Below are positions 55,101 through 64,000 of a DNA stretch of 64,000 bases, one piece after another (within the stretch, counting starts at the first letter, position 1; the number at the start of each line of letters is the position of its first letter). Both the position numbers and the translations under genes were made by a program. The notes beneath the pieces are model-generated. The model saw only the letters and a program-made list of their open reading frames with translations, ran no database searches and was not told the DNA's origin. Source of the DNA: Shewanella atlantica. Lineage in GTDB: Bacteria > Pseudomonadota > Gammaproteobacteria > Enterobacterales > Shewanellaceae. The stretch spans positions 620,001 through 684,000 of the forward strand of contig NZ_RXNV01000001.1 of the NCBI RefSeq assembly GCF_003966265.1, given 5' to 3'.

Positions 55101-55728
55101 TATTTTTGTCATTTATTGGGTAACCATTGTCAAAATAGGTTTCATTTTTCCCCTTAATGATACTCCCCGGGTTTGCAGGATCAGGCTTAATAATATCTTC
55201 ATGGCAGTCAACCAAAGCAGCCTTATTCAGACCGTTATTTTCAGCTAAAGAGAACCACTCCCCGCTCTTACCGCTTGACTTAAACTCTCTAATATAACCT
55301 GTATATCGGCCGCGCTCATTTAATGCTGTAACTGCACTATTACAGTTGTTATTCGACACCTCAAAACGACGACTTTCGTTGGGGTCCTCCGGTACAGGCA
55401 TACTGGCGGTATTATCGATTCCGCCGGCATTCCAATAGATTCCTTTATTATTGATATATCCGGAGTACCCATCTAAATAGTCACCAAAACCATCGGCGTA
55501 ATTACATGCCCCGCTGGCTTTCTCAGCTGCAGAACAGTACGAACTCACTGCATTTTGATCCTCTGTCGACATACTACCGGAGTTATCAAAAACAAATAAA
55601 ACCTGTGGACGTTTACCGGTATTGACTGAAGAGTCAATCAGATAGAGTTCAGTATCGTCGGCAAAAGTGCCTGCCGACAAAATCACTAAAACGGTGAACA
55701 CACCATATAAACAGTTTTTATAAAACAT
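52153..55728 (-). CDS. pilY1: PilY1 tip adhesin / pilus biogenesis protein
   Basis: 1191-aa secreted protein at the pilus tip, needed with the minor pilins for pilus priming and surface sensing. Signal peptide to about residue 23; N-terminal von Willebrand A-like domain with the MIDAS motif Asp48-x-Ser-x-Ser (DNSGS), many Cys, and TAYIIYITDGAPT; C-terminal beta-propeller (from about 680) with a calcium loop DSNNDGITD near residue 910 and DIGGNVWRMDL. A second acidic run, DVDDDDNNG, precedes the propeller. It starts 4 bp after pilX. The VWA portion varies most between strains and may set binding specificity. Confidence 0.94.
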   Translation of the reverse strand: MFYKNCLYGVFTVLVILSAGTFADDTELYLIDSSVNTGKRPQVLFVFDNSGSMSTEDQNAVSSYCSAAEKASGACNYADGFGDYLDGYSGYINNKGIYWNAGGIDNTASMPVPEDPNESRRFEVSNNNCNSAVTALNERGRYTGYIREFKSSGKSGEWFSLAENNGLNKAALVDCHEDIIKPDPANPGSIIKGKNETYFDNGYPINDKNMYTSGATDADRSFSETNTDFGKGSPVTLYTPHYLVWYQWVTKTEEGQSSGGTGTRLEVAKDALKTALTGLSIPIDAGLAVFNLNYPQEYEIDGGRIVSDIKEMTPANESTLISLINGMPAQTNTPLCETLYEAHQYFSGGSVTFGNKDRNGQGRYEIDGYVPNNPPSIISSGSYTTPFKKCPDTAYIIYITDGAPTLDRAADGAIAGLTAAAANAANYAPFTFTNTRGDDETSYMPALAAYMYNNDLVKGVKDSSGVDNQQNVRLFTIGFSEGADAAAALLEEAAFRGGNPRVSGVSKGYYVAKNGLDLVTAMDDALKSILSIDSSFTSPSIASNNFDKTQTYNSAYFAMFLPGQGPRWSGNLKKLKVNGSGDIVGPGGTANAIDSNGNIASTTCTFWNTCSGANNDGNKVTAGGVLPALRTALKNRRILTNSGSSLVDIDNVSTSTMYSLLGSPIADSQTTAVREHLDWLYGVDVDDDDNNGSFSGAREDVMGDPLHSKPLAINFGPSTSSLDVRILVGTNQGLVHMFKDSDKGSSDYSVGVVTESWAFAPAELLNNIPDLRENLPTGEHSVYGMDLSPVAYTETDSSGKVNKAWVYLGMRRGGVSYYSLNITNPDSPAFKWKIDSNSSGLEDLGQTWSEPVVTSISGVEGPVLIFGGGMASSDGTGEAVYIVNADTGEFIHKFSAAGMYSVPNKVAVLDSNNDGITDRVYATDIGGNVWRMDLPSADKTGWSTFKFAAIGSGTAPDNRMFFAEPTVAQTQISNIHSEGGVLSYQNLPYDAVTVGTGNRTHPLGTVTNDMFYVFQDRDVVTKTFTGEDTPEALTLADLYNVTTSAPSSESDNIAFGTKKGWYFNFTGSGEKSLSASLIFDGKVYFTSFLPPVNTEVDLDAGICGFSGQGRLYVFDLHKGTRTSSELYYEIGERVPDTPQIVIPEPKEGEESIAYIIGVGKGECENGECKGTVELGSGLTTNRIYYHLNENQ

Positions 55729-55732
55729 ATCG

Positions 55733-56167
55733 TTAATTCCCTGTCAGCACTTGCTGCTCTACACCCGAGGCAACGGTAAGCGAACCTAAATCATCTCGAC
55801 CAAATGCCACCGTACTCGTTATTTGTACTCGTCTACAACTAACCAGATCGGCCCCAGTGGCATTTGATGTTCTCTGACAACCAACATCTCTTACGCCAGT
55901 CTCAGGTAACGGAGTGATCACTTGATTGCTGCCAAAAGTTGTCACAGTAGTTCTGGTAGCAAGGCTGGCGAAAGAAGCGCCAGCATTATCGGCTATCACC
56001 TGAGTGAGTCCGCCATCGGCAACAGCCTTTGCTTCGAGCCTTTCTGAACCTGCGCCAGCCATTCTCATCGATTGATTGGAGTTTACGGCTAAAGCGACAC
56101 CAATCACGGTCATGATGACAAGCACGATCAAAGAAAAAAATAGTGCAATACCTTTCTGTTTTCTCAT
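55733..56167 (-). CDS. pilX: Minor type IV pilin PilX
   Basis: 144-aa prepilin-like protein. Leader MRKQKG, mature IALFFSLIVLVIMTVIGVALAV: the usual Glu5 is missing, as is typical of PilX/GspK-type tip subunits. The SMRMAGAGSERLEAKAVADGGL segment is characteristic of PilX. GAGGTTTTAG before ATG. 12 bp after pilW, 4 bp before pilY1. Confidence 0.93.
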   Translation of the reverse strand: MRKQKGIALFFSLIVLVIMTVIGVALAVNSNQSMRMAGAGSERLEAKAVADGGLTQVIADNAGASFASLATRTTVTTFGSNQVITPLPETGVRDVGCQRTSNATGADLVSCRRVQITSTVAFGRDDLGSLTVASGVEQQVLTGN

Positions 56168-56179
56168 CTAAAACCTCAA

Positions 56180-57169
56180 TTAGCTTCTTATCAATACCGG
56201 ATTTTCTAAAACAATTGTCGTCGACATCACCTTACGCCTAAAATGATCGTTAGGCGCATCGATAACCTTATCGCCAAGCTGATATTGAGTTTCATTGGTA
56301 TAGTTATTATCCTGTTGAGGCGAACGTACCAACAAATACATTTTCAGTGCTACCAGTCGCTGAAAACCTTCATTGTCCCACATCAAAGAGGTCACACTCT
56401 CTGCAGGCATATAGCTATCAGGAGTGCTATCACCGTCATTATCAAAACCATAGAGAATTCTCATGTTTTCGATGCCCTCAACCAATTGTTCATCATTACT
56501 CATGCCCGTACTTGTAAGGGTTTTACGGCGAAGAATAGGAATACTTTCGGCATTGTCACCAATAAAGTAAACGTGGTGCTGATACTCCCAGATCCGAGAG
56601 TTTGTTAAATTAGCTGATGGCGCCCCATTACTGAAAAAAATAGCCTGACTGGAAGTCGCTGATACGTAGTATCCAGATGCATCACCTGCCACAACACTCG
56701 GACCAACAAAACGCTTAATCTGCAGTACATCAGTTTTATTTTTTACACTATCGGATAAACACGCCAAACTCTGAGCACTTACACCGTTTTCATACCCCCA
56801 TAGACGCCTAAAGTGGGCAGCTTGATTATTCGGTAAGCTGGCATTATTTAAGCCTGCTCCAATGCAGTCTGTACCTGTGGGAGGAATTGTTGCATCAACT
56901 GTCGTATTCACACCCACGATGAAATCAGTACCAGTAAGATCTCCCATAAACCCCAACTGACTAATATCTCGCTCCATAATAGCCAGTGCAATACGGCCAT
57001 TTTCCTGAATCTGATTAAATTGTCCTGTTGTCGTCACATTAGATGAAGACATATTAAACATGGTAAAAACACCCGCAGACAAAAATAGGCTAATCACCAG
57101 CGCCACCATCAACTCTACGAGTGACATCCCTCTTTGAAACTTTGTCATACTACCTGCTAATTTCTTCAT
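56180..57169 (-). CDS. pilW: Minor type IV pilin PilW
   Basis: 329-aa prepilin-like protein with mature N-terminus MSLVELMVALVISLFLSAGVFTMF (Glu5 present) and the PilW domain ENGRIALAIMERDISQLGFMG. The annotated ATG abuts the pilV stop; an ATG seven codons later (57148) has AGGT four bases upstream and would give a shorter, more usual leader (MTKFQRG), so the real start may be there. Cys pairs in DCIGAG and LACLSD are likely disulfides. Confidence 0.93.
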   Translation of the reverse strand: MKKLAGSMTKFQRGMSLVELMVALVISLFLSAGVFTMFNMSSSNVTTTGQFNQIQENGRIALAIMERDISQLGFMGDLTGTDFIVGVNTTVDATIPPTGTDCIGAGLNNASLPNNQAAHFRRLWGYENGVSAQSLACLSDSVKNKTDVLQIKRFVGPSVVAGDASGYYVSATSSQAIFFSNGAPSANLTNSRIWEYQHHVYFIGDNAESIPILRRKTLTSTGMSNDEQLVEGIENMRILYGFDNDGDSTPDSYMPAESVTSLMWDNEGFQRLVALKMYLLVRSPQQDNNYTNETQYQLGDKVIDAPNDHFRRKVMSTTIVLENPVLIRS

Positions 57170-57691
57170 TTAAATGATCACTGTTTGCAATGTAAAGAGT
57201 CGACGCCTATCACTTGAAGTTCCACAACTGCCTGTTTCACCTGCATCCGACACTGGGCGAATCCCTTTCCAGGCCATAACCACTGTGACATTGTTGCCAT
57301 TGATAGTTACGCAGCCTGTCGGAGTGTCCAGCCCACCAACGTTTGTCGTTCCTACCTTCTCAGCTTGACCCACAAAGGACGCTCTCCATTCATAGAGATC
57401 CCATGCTACTGTTTCGCTTGTGCTACATATAGCAGCTCCTGTACATGCTTTTGAGGGAATTGTAGGGACACCAGTATAGTTCCCTGCATAATCTGGAAGT
57501 TGGTCTCGATTGAGTTTCATTCGGCTGATAATATCGCTGGCATAATAGGAGGCTTGAGTCTGCTGAAAGGACTCGAAGCTACCGCGTTTAGCGACAATAT
57601 GAAGATTGAATATACCAACCAACCCAATAACTAAGATCACAAGTGCAACCATCACCTCGATTAAGGAGAAGCCCTTAGCTCTGTCATTCAT
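57170..57691 (-). CDS. pilV: Minor type IV pilin PilV
   Basis: Prepilin-like protein, 173 aa from the ATG at 57691. Leader MNDRAKG, mature FSLIEVMVALVILVIGLVGIFNLHI with Glu5. The frame is open to a GTG at 57718; a TTG at 57700 sits seven bases from AAGGA, so the start is uncertain, but all choices keep the prepilin cleavage site. Five Cys in the mature part. First gene of pilV-pilW-pilX-pilY1-pilE-tapY2; the spacings (0, 10, 4, overlap, overlap) show one operon. Confidence 0.9.
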   Translation of the reverse strand: MNDRAKGFSLIEVMVALVILVIGLVGIFNLHIVAKRGSFESFQQTQASYYASDIISRMKLNRDQLPDYAGNYTGVPTIPSKACTGAAICSTSETVAWDLYEWRASFVGQAEKVGTTNVGGLDTPTGCVTINGNNVTVVMAWKGIRPVSDAGETGSCGTSSDRRRLFTLQTVII

Positions 57692-57878
57692 CTGTGTCAA
57701 ATCCCCTTCCTTCGCCACATTATTGACGGTAAAAATGGTAATTTACCCTTTAAAAATCTGAAAGTTAGGCTAAACAACCATAGTAATGGTTAATGATAGT
57801 TTAGTCGAATGTTAGGCGCTAGTAATATTAGTGTCTAAAAATCGACTCTGTTAGATCCAGTATGAAATTCAGGCAACA

Positions 57879-57904
57879 AAAAAGGAGGCCTAAGCCTCCT
57901 TTTT
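57879..57904 (-). terminator. Terminator of the ispH operon
   Basis: Perfect stem AAAAAGGAGGC / GCCTCCTTTTT, loop CTAA; T-run on the minus strand, 27 bp after the ispH stop. It separates ispH from the pilV operon. Confidence 0.93.
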
Positions 57905-57931
57905 ATGAATATAACTAACTAGTTAATCAAG

Positions 57932-58879
57932 TTACCTGAGTTCGGCCGGGACTGCAAAAACGGTATCCTCTTTACGTCCTTCAACCTCGGTAATAACGCT
58001 GGGCGCAAGCTTGGCGACTGCGTCTATGACTTGTTGAACAAGCACTTCGGGAGCTGACGCTCCGGCGGTCACTGCAACTCTTGTCACGCCGTCAAACCAA
58101 ACAGCATCTATATCTTCTGAATTGTCGACCAGATAAGCTTGAGTACCTTTCTTCTGGGCTAGCTCACGAAGACGATTTGAATTGGAACTGTTCTTCGAAC
58201 CAACCACAAGAAACAGGTCGACATCATCTGCAACGTTGCGCACGGCATCTTGCCTGTTTTGGGTAGCGTAGCAGATGTCATCCTTTCGAGGGCCTTGAAT
58301 CGCCGGGAAGCGCTTCTGAAGTGCCTCGATAACATCCTTGGTATCGTCCATCGAAAGGGTCGTTTGAGTAACAAAGCATAAGTTATCCTCATCTTTGACG
58401 ACTAAGGACTCTACATCGGCCGGAGACTCAACCAGCAGCACACCACCATTGGGGTTATTATACTGCCCCATGGTGCCCTCAACCTCAGGATGGCCCGCAT
58501 GGCCAATCAGAATACACTCGACACCTTTACGACTGGCACGGGTCACCTGCAGATGAACTTTAGTCACCAATGGACAAGTGGCATCAAATACCTTTAAACC
58601 ACGGCGCTTTGCTTCGGCTCTCACGGCTTGCGATACACCATGAGCACTAAATATCACAATACTATCGTCGGGAACCTGATCAAGCTCTTCGACAAAGACA
58701 GCACCTCGGTCTTTAAGGTTCTGTACCACATAGCGGTTATGTACGACTTCATGACGCACATAAATCGGCGGTGAAAACAGTTCTAATGCACGTTCAACAA
58801 TGCTGATAGCTCTATCGACACCGGCGCAAAAACCTCTGGGGTTTGCCAGTTTTATCTGCAGACTCTTAGCTTCTTGCAT
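57932..58879 (-). CDS. ispH: 4-hydroxy-3-methylbut-2-enyl diphosphate reductase
   Basis: Last enzyme of the MEP isoprenoid pathway, a [4Fe-4S] protein making IPP and DMAPP. The three cluster cysteines are in [21 protein letters not shown] and [14 protein letters not shown]. The catalytic Glu region [10 protein letters not shown] and the [14 protein letters not shown] substrate loop are present. 315 aa. It follows fkpB after 3 bp. Confidence 0.96.
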   Translation of the reverse strand: MQEAKSLQIKLANPRGFCAGVDRAISIVERALELFSPPIYVRHEVVHNRYVVQNLKDRGAVFVEELDQVPDDSIVIFSAHGVSQAVRAEAKRRGLKVFDATCPLVTKVHLQVTRASRKGVECILIGHAGHPEVEGTMGQYNNPNGGVLLVESPADVESLVVKDEDNLCFVTQTTLSMDDTKDVIEALQKRFPAIQGPRKDDICYATQNRQDAVRNVADDVDLFLVVGSKNSSNSNRLRELAQKKGTQAYLVDNSEDIDAVWFDGVTRVAVTAGASAPEVLVQQVIDAVAKLAPSVITEVEGRKEDTVFAVPAELR

Positions 58880-58882
58880 ACT

Positions 58883-59305
58883 CTAAAGTACCTGTACGAC
58901 TTCAAGTTCGAATGTGACTGTCCGACCCGCTAAAGGATGGTTCAGATCGACCGTAACCGAATCTCCAGCCAGTTCACGAACGATACCGGGGATCTCACTT
59001 CCACCAGGGCCGCCAAAACTGACGATAACACCAGGCTCGAGTGACATATCAGCCGGAAATTTACTTCTGTCCATATGATGAATCGCATCAGGATTAGACT
59101 CACCAAAGGCATCAACAGCGCCGAGGGTAAAAGAGTGCTTATCCCCTTCGACCAAGTTTGCTATTTGAGACTCAAAAGCCGGACTCAGAGTATCGTCACC
59201 GATATTCAATCTGGCGGGTTTGCCGGAAGCCTTGGTGCTATCGGCAGTAGAGCCATCTTCTAGCACTATATTCATATGACATAAAATTGAACGTAGATCA
59301 GACAA
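58883..59305 (-). CDS. fkpB: FKBP-type peptidyl-prolyl isomerase, SlpA type
   Basis: 140-aa cytosolic isomerase and chaperone with an FKBP domain interrupted by an IF (insert-in-flap) domain, as in SlpA/FkpB. Marks: HMNIVLEDGSTADSTKASGKPA, LSPAFESQIANLVEGDKHSFTL, AFGESNPDAIHHMDRSKFP and VDLNHPLAGRTVTFELEV. It lies between lspA and ispH, the conserved order. Confidence 0.95.
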   Translation of the reverse strand: MSDLRSILCHMNIVLEDGSTADSTKASGKPARLNIGDDTLSPAFESQIANLVEGDKHSFTLGAVDAFGESNPDAIHHMDRSKFPADMSLEPGVIVSFGGPGGSEIPGIVRELAGDSVTVDLNHPLAGRTVTFELEVVQVL

Positions 59306-59310
59306 GTGTA

Positions 59311-59841
59311 TTACTCCTTCGCCGCGTTATTATCATTTTGCTCTTTCTGACTCTTCTCTTTATCGTCACCGATAAATGAGTCAAGAATGATCAGACCCGC
59401 ACCGATACAGATAGCCGAGTCGGCAATATTGAAAGCAGCAAAATGACTGGTATTCCAGAAAAAATCTAAGAAGTCTACAACATAGCCGTGTTGCAAACGG
59501 TCAATCAGATTTCCTAAAGCCCCGCCAATCACTAAGGTATAGGCTAAATTTAGCCTCCACATCTTAGTCGGTTGCTTTCTGAGCCATATAGTTAATATGG
59601 TGCTAAATGCGACAGCAATAAAGGTAAATAACCATTTTTGCCACCCTCCGGCATCACTTAAAAAGCTAAATGCGGCGCCATAATTGCGTACATAGGTAAA
59701 GTTAAAGAAAGGTAATAAGTTCACCGATTCATGCAGTTCAAAGTTGGTTAAGACCCATTGCTTCGATATCTGGTCGGCGATAAACACCAATACAACTACC
59801 CAATACCAACGCAAACCACTGTCTTTCCAGTTAGTTGGCAT
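59311..59841 (-). CDS. lspA: Lipoprotein signal peptidase II
   Basis: Inner-membrane aspartic protease that removes the signal peptide from prolipoproteins. Four helices. Catalytic Asp residues are in GALGNLIDRLQHGYVVDFLDFFW; the RNYGAAFSFL motif is conserved. The ATG at 59841 is preceded by AAGGAAACATTTTA and gives 176 aa; the open frame reaches 59886. Its substrates here include the hexosaminidase and the phosphatase lipoprotein. Confidence 0.95.
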   Translation of the reverse strand: MPTNWKDSGLRWYWVVVLVFIADQISKQWVLTNFELHESVNLLPFFNFTYVRNYGAAFSFLSDAGGWQKWLFTFIAVAFSTILTIWLRKQPTKMWRLNLAYTLVIGGALGNLIDRLQHGYVVDFLDFFWNTSHFAAFNIADSAICIGAGLIILDSFIGDDKEKSQKEQNDNNAAKE

Positions 59842-59933
59842 TAAAATGTTTCCTTCTATGCATACTTTGGCACATCGTCTTATCAAATAGATACTGATAA
59901 TAGCGAAAAAAAATCTAGCGAATCGACCAACGA

Positions 59934-59959
59934 AAGTCGGAAGCTTACGCTTCCGACTT
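59934..59959 (-). terminator. Hairpin between ileS and lspA
   Basis: Perfect 11-bp stem AAGTCGGAAGC / GCTTCCGACTT, loop of four. The tail on the minus strand (TTCGTTGG) is poor, so it may be a partial terminator or an RNA end that sets ileS/lspA ratios. Confidence 0.55.
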
Positions 59960-59980
59960 GGTTAGTATTAACACTTCTCT

Positions 59981-62803
59981 TTAAGCAAACTGACGAACTT
60001 CACCGTCACCTTCAATATTGGTCACACAACGAGTACAAAGCGTTGGATGCGCTTCCACTTGACCAACTTCTTCTCTGTGATGCCAGCAACGTTCACACTT
60101 CTCAGTTTCTGCCTTATGTAATCCAAGCTTCAACGATGTCATTTCGGTTTCGATAGCATCGGCAGGTGCAGATGATAGTGAAACAATCTCAGTTTTCGAG
60201 GTCAATAGAACGAATCTGAGCTCATCTCCTAATGTCGCTAATGCTTGTGACAACGCATCGTCCGCATATAGAGTAATTTCAGCTTCCAGAGAACCACCAA
60301 TCTGTTTCTCACGTCGAGCTTGTTCAATGACTTTATTGACTTCGCCACGAACCGTTAGCAGTTGCTCCCAATAATCATCACTCAAATCTGACTCTAATGT
60401 CACAGACTCAAGGCCCTGATACCACTCTTGAGTGAAGACATACTTCTCACGCTCACCCGGCAGTAACTGCCAAATTTCATCGGCGGTGAAACTTAAGATT
60501 GGTGCTACCCAACGCACCATAGCTTCAGAGATCAAGTAAAGCGCACTCTGACAGCTACGACGTGCCAGGCTGTCTCCCTTAGCCGTGTACTGTCTGTCTT
60601 TAATGATATCTAGATAGAAGCTACCCAGCTCAACTGAACAGAATTGCATTAACTTCTGTGTTACCACGTGGAAGTTATACTGTTCGTAAGCTTCAAGCAG
60701 CTCCTCTTGCAGTGCAGCGGCGCGGCGCACAACCCAACGATCCAGCGCAACCATATCTTCAACGGCCACGAGATCTTTAACAGGATCGAAGCCATTGATG
60801 TTAGCAAGCAGGAATCGTGCAGTATTACGAATACGACGATAGGCATCGGCGCTACGTTTTAAGATCTCATCAGAAACCGTCATCTCACCGCTGTAATCGG
60901 TCGCAGCGACCCATAGACGCAGGATATCGGCACCTAACTTATTCGTCACAGTTTGTGGCGCAATAACATTACCGATAGATTTTGACATCTTGCGGCCGTT
61001 ACCATCCACGGTAAAACCGTGAGTAAGCACTTGCTTATAAGGTGCTTTGCCATTCATAGCTGTCGAAATCATCAATGAAGACATGAACCAGCCACGATGC
61101 TGATCGCTACCTTCTAAATAAAGATCGATCTCATGACCCTGATACTCGGGACGTGAGGCTACAACCGACGAGAAAGAAGACCCTGAGTCGTACCATACAT
61201 CCAATGTGTCTGTCACTTTACGGTACTGATCAGCTTCATCACCTAGAAGCTCTTGAGCATCAAGATCCCACCAGGCTTGAATACCTTCCTGTTCGATCTT
61301 ATTGGCAACACGCTCCATCAAAGAGGTGCTGTCCGGGTGTAACTCTTCTGTTTCACGGTGGACAAATAGGGTAATTGGCACGCCCCAGGTACGTTGGCGG
61401 GAGATACACCAATCCGGACGATTCTCAACCATCTTCTCGATACGGCTCTGGCCCCAATCCGGGATCCACTGAGTCTGTTCAATCTCACCAAGCGCCTGCT
61501 TTCTCAATCCTTTTTGATCCATAGAGATAAACCACTGTGGCGTAGCTCTAAAGATGATCGGAGTCTTATGACGCCAGCAATGCGGGTAACTATGCATGAT
61601 ATTTTCATGCTTGATTAAGGCACCCTTCTCTTCGAGAAGCGCTACGACATTGCCGTTAGCCTTAAACACATGTTGACCGGCAAATATCTCTGTATCAGCC
61701 TTATAAACACCATTATCACCGACAGGGTTAGCCACTTCCAGACCGTACTTCTGTCCGACAACGAAGTCATCCTGACCATGACCAGGCGCCGTGTGTACAA
61801 CACCGGTACCCGAATCAACGGTTACGTGGTCACCTAAAATAACCGGTACGTCAAAGTCATAGAAAGGATGGTTAAATCGCAACAACTCAAGCTCTTGCCC
61901 TTTGACCTTACCTAGTGCCTTATGAGACTCGACGCCATAACGCTCCATGCAAGACTCTACCAGCGCATCGGCAAGGATAACTGTAGAGGTAGCGCCATCT
62001 TTTACAAACTCAACCAAAACATAATCAAGCTCTGGCGAAACAGATAGGGCTCTGTTTGCCGGCAATGTCCACGGTGTCGTCGTCCAGATAACCATAGATG
62101 CAGAACCTGCGCAGTCCTGCACATTAAATTTAGCAAGTAAGGCAGCTTTATCTGCAGCAGCGAAAGCGACATCGATAGCCGGAGACTTCTTATCTTCGTA
62201 TTCAACTTCGGCTTCGGCCAGAGCTGAACCACAATCCGTACACCAATGAACCGGCTTAACACCTTTATGTAAGTGGCCACTATCGATCACTTTAGCCAAC
62301 GAACGAACGATATTCGCTTCAGTATCGAAGTCCATCGTAAGGTAAGGCTTATTCCAATCGGCAAAAACACCTAAGCGAATAAAGTCATCACGCTGACCGT
62401 CGACCTGCTTAGCGGCATATTCGCGACACTTTTCACGAAATTCAGCTGCCGTTACTTTATGTCCCGGCTTACCGACTTTCTGTTCGACCTTTAGCTCGAT
62501 AGGCAAACCATGACAATCCCAACCAGGAATATAAGGTGCATCGAAACCAGATAGTGTTTTAGATTTTACAATAATGTCTTTTAGGATCTTATTGACTGAA
62601 TGGCCTATATGAATGCTGCCGTTCGCATAAGGAGGGCCATCATGTAAGATAAAAGGCTTACGGCCAATACGGCTATCACGGATCTGTTGATACAGCCCAT
62701 CTTCTGTCCAGGACTTCAACATCACTGGCTCACGATTAGCCAGATTACCACGCATCGGAAACTCAGTTTCCGGCAAATTCAAAGTAGATTTATAGTCGCT
62801 CAT
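59981..62803 (-). CDS. ileS: Isoleucyl-tRNA synthetase
   Basis: Class I aminoacyl-tRNA synthetase, 940 aa (E. coli 938). HIGH motif in [18 protein letters not shown] near residues 64-67; editing domain with [14 protein letters not shown] and [21 protein letters not shown] in [12 protein letters not shown] near residue 604; C-terminal zinc site CERCWHH..LCTRC. It belongs to the type with the C-terminal zinc ribbon, usual for proteobacteria and sensitive to mupirocin in known members. 31 bp after ribF. Confidence 0.97.
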   Translation of the reverse strand: MSDYKSTLNLPETEFPMRGNLANREPVMLKSWTEDGLYQQIRDSRIGRKPFILHDGPPYANGSIHIGHSVNKILKDIIVKSKTLSGFDAPYIPGWDCHGLPIELKVEQKVGKPGHKVTAAEFREKCREYAAKQVDGQRDDFIRLGVFADWNKPYLTMDFDTEANIVRSLAKVIDSGHLHKGVKPVHWCTDCGSALAEAEVEYEDKKSPAIDVAFAAADKAALLAKFNVQDCAGSASMVIWTTTPWTLPANRALSVSPELDYVLVEFVKDGATSTVILADALVESCMERYGVESHKALGKVKGQELELLRFNHPFYDFDVPVILGDHVTVDSGTGVVHTAPGHGQDDFVVGQKYGLEVANPVGDNGVYKADTEIFAGQHVFKANGNVVALLEEKGALIKHENIMHSYPHCWRHKTPIIFRATPQWFISMDQKGLRKQALGEIEQTQWIPDWGQSRIEKMVENRPDWCISRQRTWGVPITLFVHRETEELHPDSTSLMERVANKIEQEGIQAWWDLDAQELLGDEADQYRKVTDTLDVWYDSGSSFSSVVASRPEYQGHEIDLYLEGSDQHRGWFMSSLMISTAMNGKAPYKQVLTHGFTVDGNGRKMSKSIGNVIAPQTVTNKLGADILRLWVAATDYSGEMTVSDEILKRSADAYRRIRNTARFLLANINGFDPVKDLVAVEDMVALDRWVVRRAAALQEELLEAYEQYNFHVVTQKLMQFCSVELGSFYLDIIKDRQYTAKGDSLARRSCQSALYLISEAMVRWVAPILSFTADEIWQLLPGEREKYVFTQEWYQGLESVTLESDLSDDYWEQLLTVRGEVNKVIEQARREKQIGGSLEAEITLYADDALSQALATLGDELRFVLLTSKTEIVSLSSAPADAIETEMTSLKLGLHKAETEKCERCWHHREEVGQVEAHPTLCTRCVTNIEGDGEVRQFA

Positions 62804-62834
62804 TGATCCTATACCGTTAATTTAGCCAAGAGGC

Positions 62835-63770
62835 TTAGCCTGCATCGCAGCCAAGCAGAGCTTTGGCTTTGTTAGCGTCATTGTTAATTTGTTTCTTCAG
62901 CGCTTCCAGTGATTGGAATGGCTGCTCATCTCGAATCTTTGCTACCAATTCGACTTCAACAGTTCGCCCGTACAGGTCACCGTCGAAATCAAAAAGGTGT
63001 ACTTCTAATTGGCATACTTGGCCATTGACTGTAGGCCTAAAACCTACATTAGCAACACCTTCATAAGTATCGCTATTATCCCAATATAACTTAACGGCAA
63101 ACACTCCTCTAACGGGAGAAACTTGGCGTTTCAAAGCAATATTGGCGGTTGGAAAACCTAATGTTCGTCCAATTTTTTCACCGTGCGCTACTTTGCCACA
63201 AAGGGTAAATGGGTGGCCGAGTAAACGTCTGGCTTGCTCCATCTTGCCTTTGGCAAGTAACTGTCTGATCTCTGTTGAGCTGACTCTTTTATCACCAAGA
63301 AGAAAACTCTGGGTACTAACCACTGCAAAGCTGTGCTGTTCACCGGCAGACTTGAGCATATTGAAATTGCCCTTGCGCTGCTTACCAAAACAAAAATCGT
63401 CACCGACAACCAGGTACTTCACCCCAAGAGATTCAACCAATAGCTTATCGATAAAATCTTCAGCAGGTAAGTTAGCGAACTTTGCATTAAAGTTAATGCA
63501 CACTAACCTGTCAATACCCAGTTCTTCGAGTAAGAAGATCTTATCTCTCAAGATACTAAGCCTGGCAGGTGCACTTTCGCCCCTGAACATCTCTTGTGGT
63601 TGAGGCTCAAAGGTCATCAATGTCGCCGGAACCTTCAATTGTCGAGCCTTCTTTACTAGCTTCGAAATAACTTCAGCATGTCCACGATGGACGCCATCAA
63701 AATTGCCAATAGTGAGAACACAACCATGATGTGCTGGTAAAATATTATGTATACCGCGAATTAGTTCCAT
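62835..63770 (-). CDS. ribF: Bifunctional riboflavin kinase / FAD synthetase
   Basis: Makes FMN and FAD from riboflavin. N-terminal adenylyltransferase domain with TIGNFDGVHRGHAEVI, VGDDFCFGKQRKGN and VSSTEIRQLLAKG; C-terminal kinase domain with GRTLGFPTANI and the NVGFRPTVNG..LEVHLFDFDGDLYGR segment. 311 aa, normal length. Upstream of ileS in the conserved murJ-ribF-ileS order. No FMN riboswitch precedes it. Confidence 0.96.
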   Translation of the reverse strand: MELIRGIHNILPAHHGCVLTIGNFDGVHRGHAEVISKLVKKARQLKVPATLMTFEPQPQEMFRGESAPARLSILRDKIFLLEELGIDRLVCINFNAKFANLPAEDFIDKLLVESLGVKYLVVGDDFCFGKQRKGNFNMLKSAGEQHSFAVVSTQSFLLGDKRVSSTEIRQLLAKGKMEQARRLLGHPFTLCGKVAHGEKIGRTLGFPTANIALKRQVSPVRGVFAVKLYWDNSDTYEGVANVGFRPTVNGQVCQLEVHLFDFDGDLYGRTVEVELVAKIRDEQPFQSLEALKKQINNDANKAKALLGCDAG

Positions 63771-63867
63771 TACATTAAATAACTAGCTAGCTTAAGTGGG
63801 CGGATTATATACCAGCTGACATGGATAATCAGCAATGATCTTGCTCGCTCTTACATTGAACCACTAT

Positions 63868-64000
63868 TTATAGTCCGGTTTTAATCTTCCAGGGACGAAT
63901 TCCCAGCAGTATCATGCTCAATAAATAGCTCACAGCCCCTAAGCCAATCAGACCTAAGAGTGATATTGCCCTTTGCGAAAACACTTGTTGCAGCCAGGTA
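63868..64000 (-). CDS. murJ: Lipid II flippase MurJ, C-terminal end (partial)
   Basis: The last 43 codons of a gene that runs out of the window. The translation ends in a hydrophobic helix and RPWKIKTGL (LLGLIGLGAVSYLLSMILLGIRPWKI...), as in the last helix and tail of MurJ. Position directly upstream of ribF agrees with the gammaproteobacterial order. The stop codon is at 63868-63870. Too short for a verdict from sequence alone. Confidence 0.7.
   Translation of the reverse strand, partial: TWLQQVFSQRAISLLGLIGLGAVSYLLSMILLGIRPWKIKTGL

Noticed and set aside
62707..62834. T-box or other riboswitch before ileS
   Set aside because: The gap between ribF and ileS is only 31 bp, and ileS lies inside an operon; no leader structure.
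63771..63867. FMN riboswitch before ribF
   Set aside because: Only 97 bp, without the conserved FMN-element segments.

Overview
The window looks like chromosomal DNA of a marine Shewanella or a very close gammaproteobacterium. This is inferred from gene content and order, not from a database search. Three things point there: the N-acetylglucosamine (GlcNAc) locus of the NagP/NagX/NagK/NagR type with LacI-type TGACAACGCTGTCA operators; a type IV pilus minor-pilin operon carrying a TapY2-like gene; and the syntenic blocks yggS-proC-yggT-yggU-DUF4426-rdgB-hemW and trmB-yggL-glsB / mutY-yggX. I see no rRNA, CRISPR array, prophage or intact insertion sequence.

Layout. 1-12 kb: an unrecognised small protein, type II NADH dehydrogenase (ndh), a small lipoprotein, a hotdog thioesterase, two tandem alkaline phosphatases plus a secreted unknown, threonine aldolase, a TRIC-like channel, an MscS channel and an OmpA-like protein. 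12-17 kb: a PACE-family efflux gene divergent from a LysR regulator, a DUF924-like gene, a DUF4136 lipoprotein, a small membrane protein behind a textbook Fur box, then a SUI1-like factor, yqgE and ruvX. 17-24.5 kb: the pilus retraction ATPases pilT-pilU, then the yggS-to-hemW housekeeping run. 24.6-35 kb: a DUF885 peptidase, a LysR regulator, yggN, a MITE-like palindromic element, glsB-yggL-trmB, mutY-yggX, yceI and cytochrome b561.

35.2-36.7 kb: two near-identical tRNA-Phe(GAA)/tRNA-Thr(UGU) transcription units, 922 bp apart. Each is followed by a truncated 3' copy of the tRNA-Thr. 36.8-49.6 kb: the chitin/GlcNAc island. It holds the inner-membrane transporter NagP, NagX, the deacetylase NagA, the kinase NagK, a large lipoprotein GH20 hexosaminidase, a TonB-dependent receptor and the divergent repressor NagR. 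Four NagR-type operators tie these genes into one regulon. Together they would import chitin breakdown products through the outer membrane, hydrolyse them, carry GlcNAc into the cytoplasm and make GlcN-6-P. A deaminase gene (nagB) is not in the locus.

49.6-57.7 kb: glnB, two FimT/GspH-type pilins on the + strand, and an opposing minor-pilin operon pilV-pilW-pilX-pilY1-pilE-tapY2. 57.9-64 kb: ispH, fkpB, lspA, ileS, ribF and the 3' end of murJ, the usual gammaproteobacterial order read on the minus strand.

Most worth a second look: a NagR operator at 45225-45243 that is not next to an annotated start but is followed about 150 nt downstream by a strong intrinsic-terminator hairpin (candidate regulated small RNA or leader for hex); the 17-bp tandem repeat running out of the 3' end of hex; the MITE-like element at 29564-29896; the conserved tRNA-Thr 3' remnants; and the Fur-boxed orphan membrane protein.
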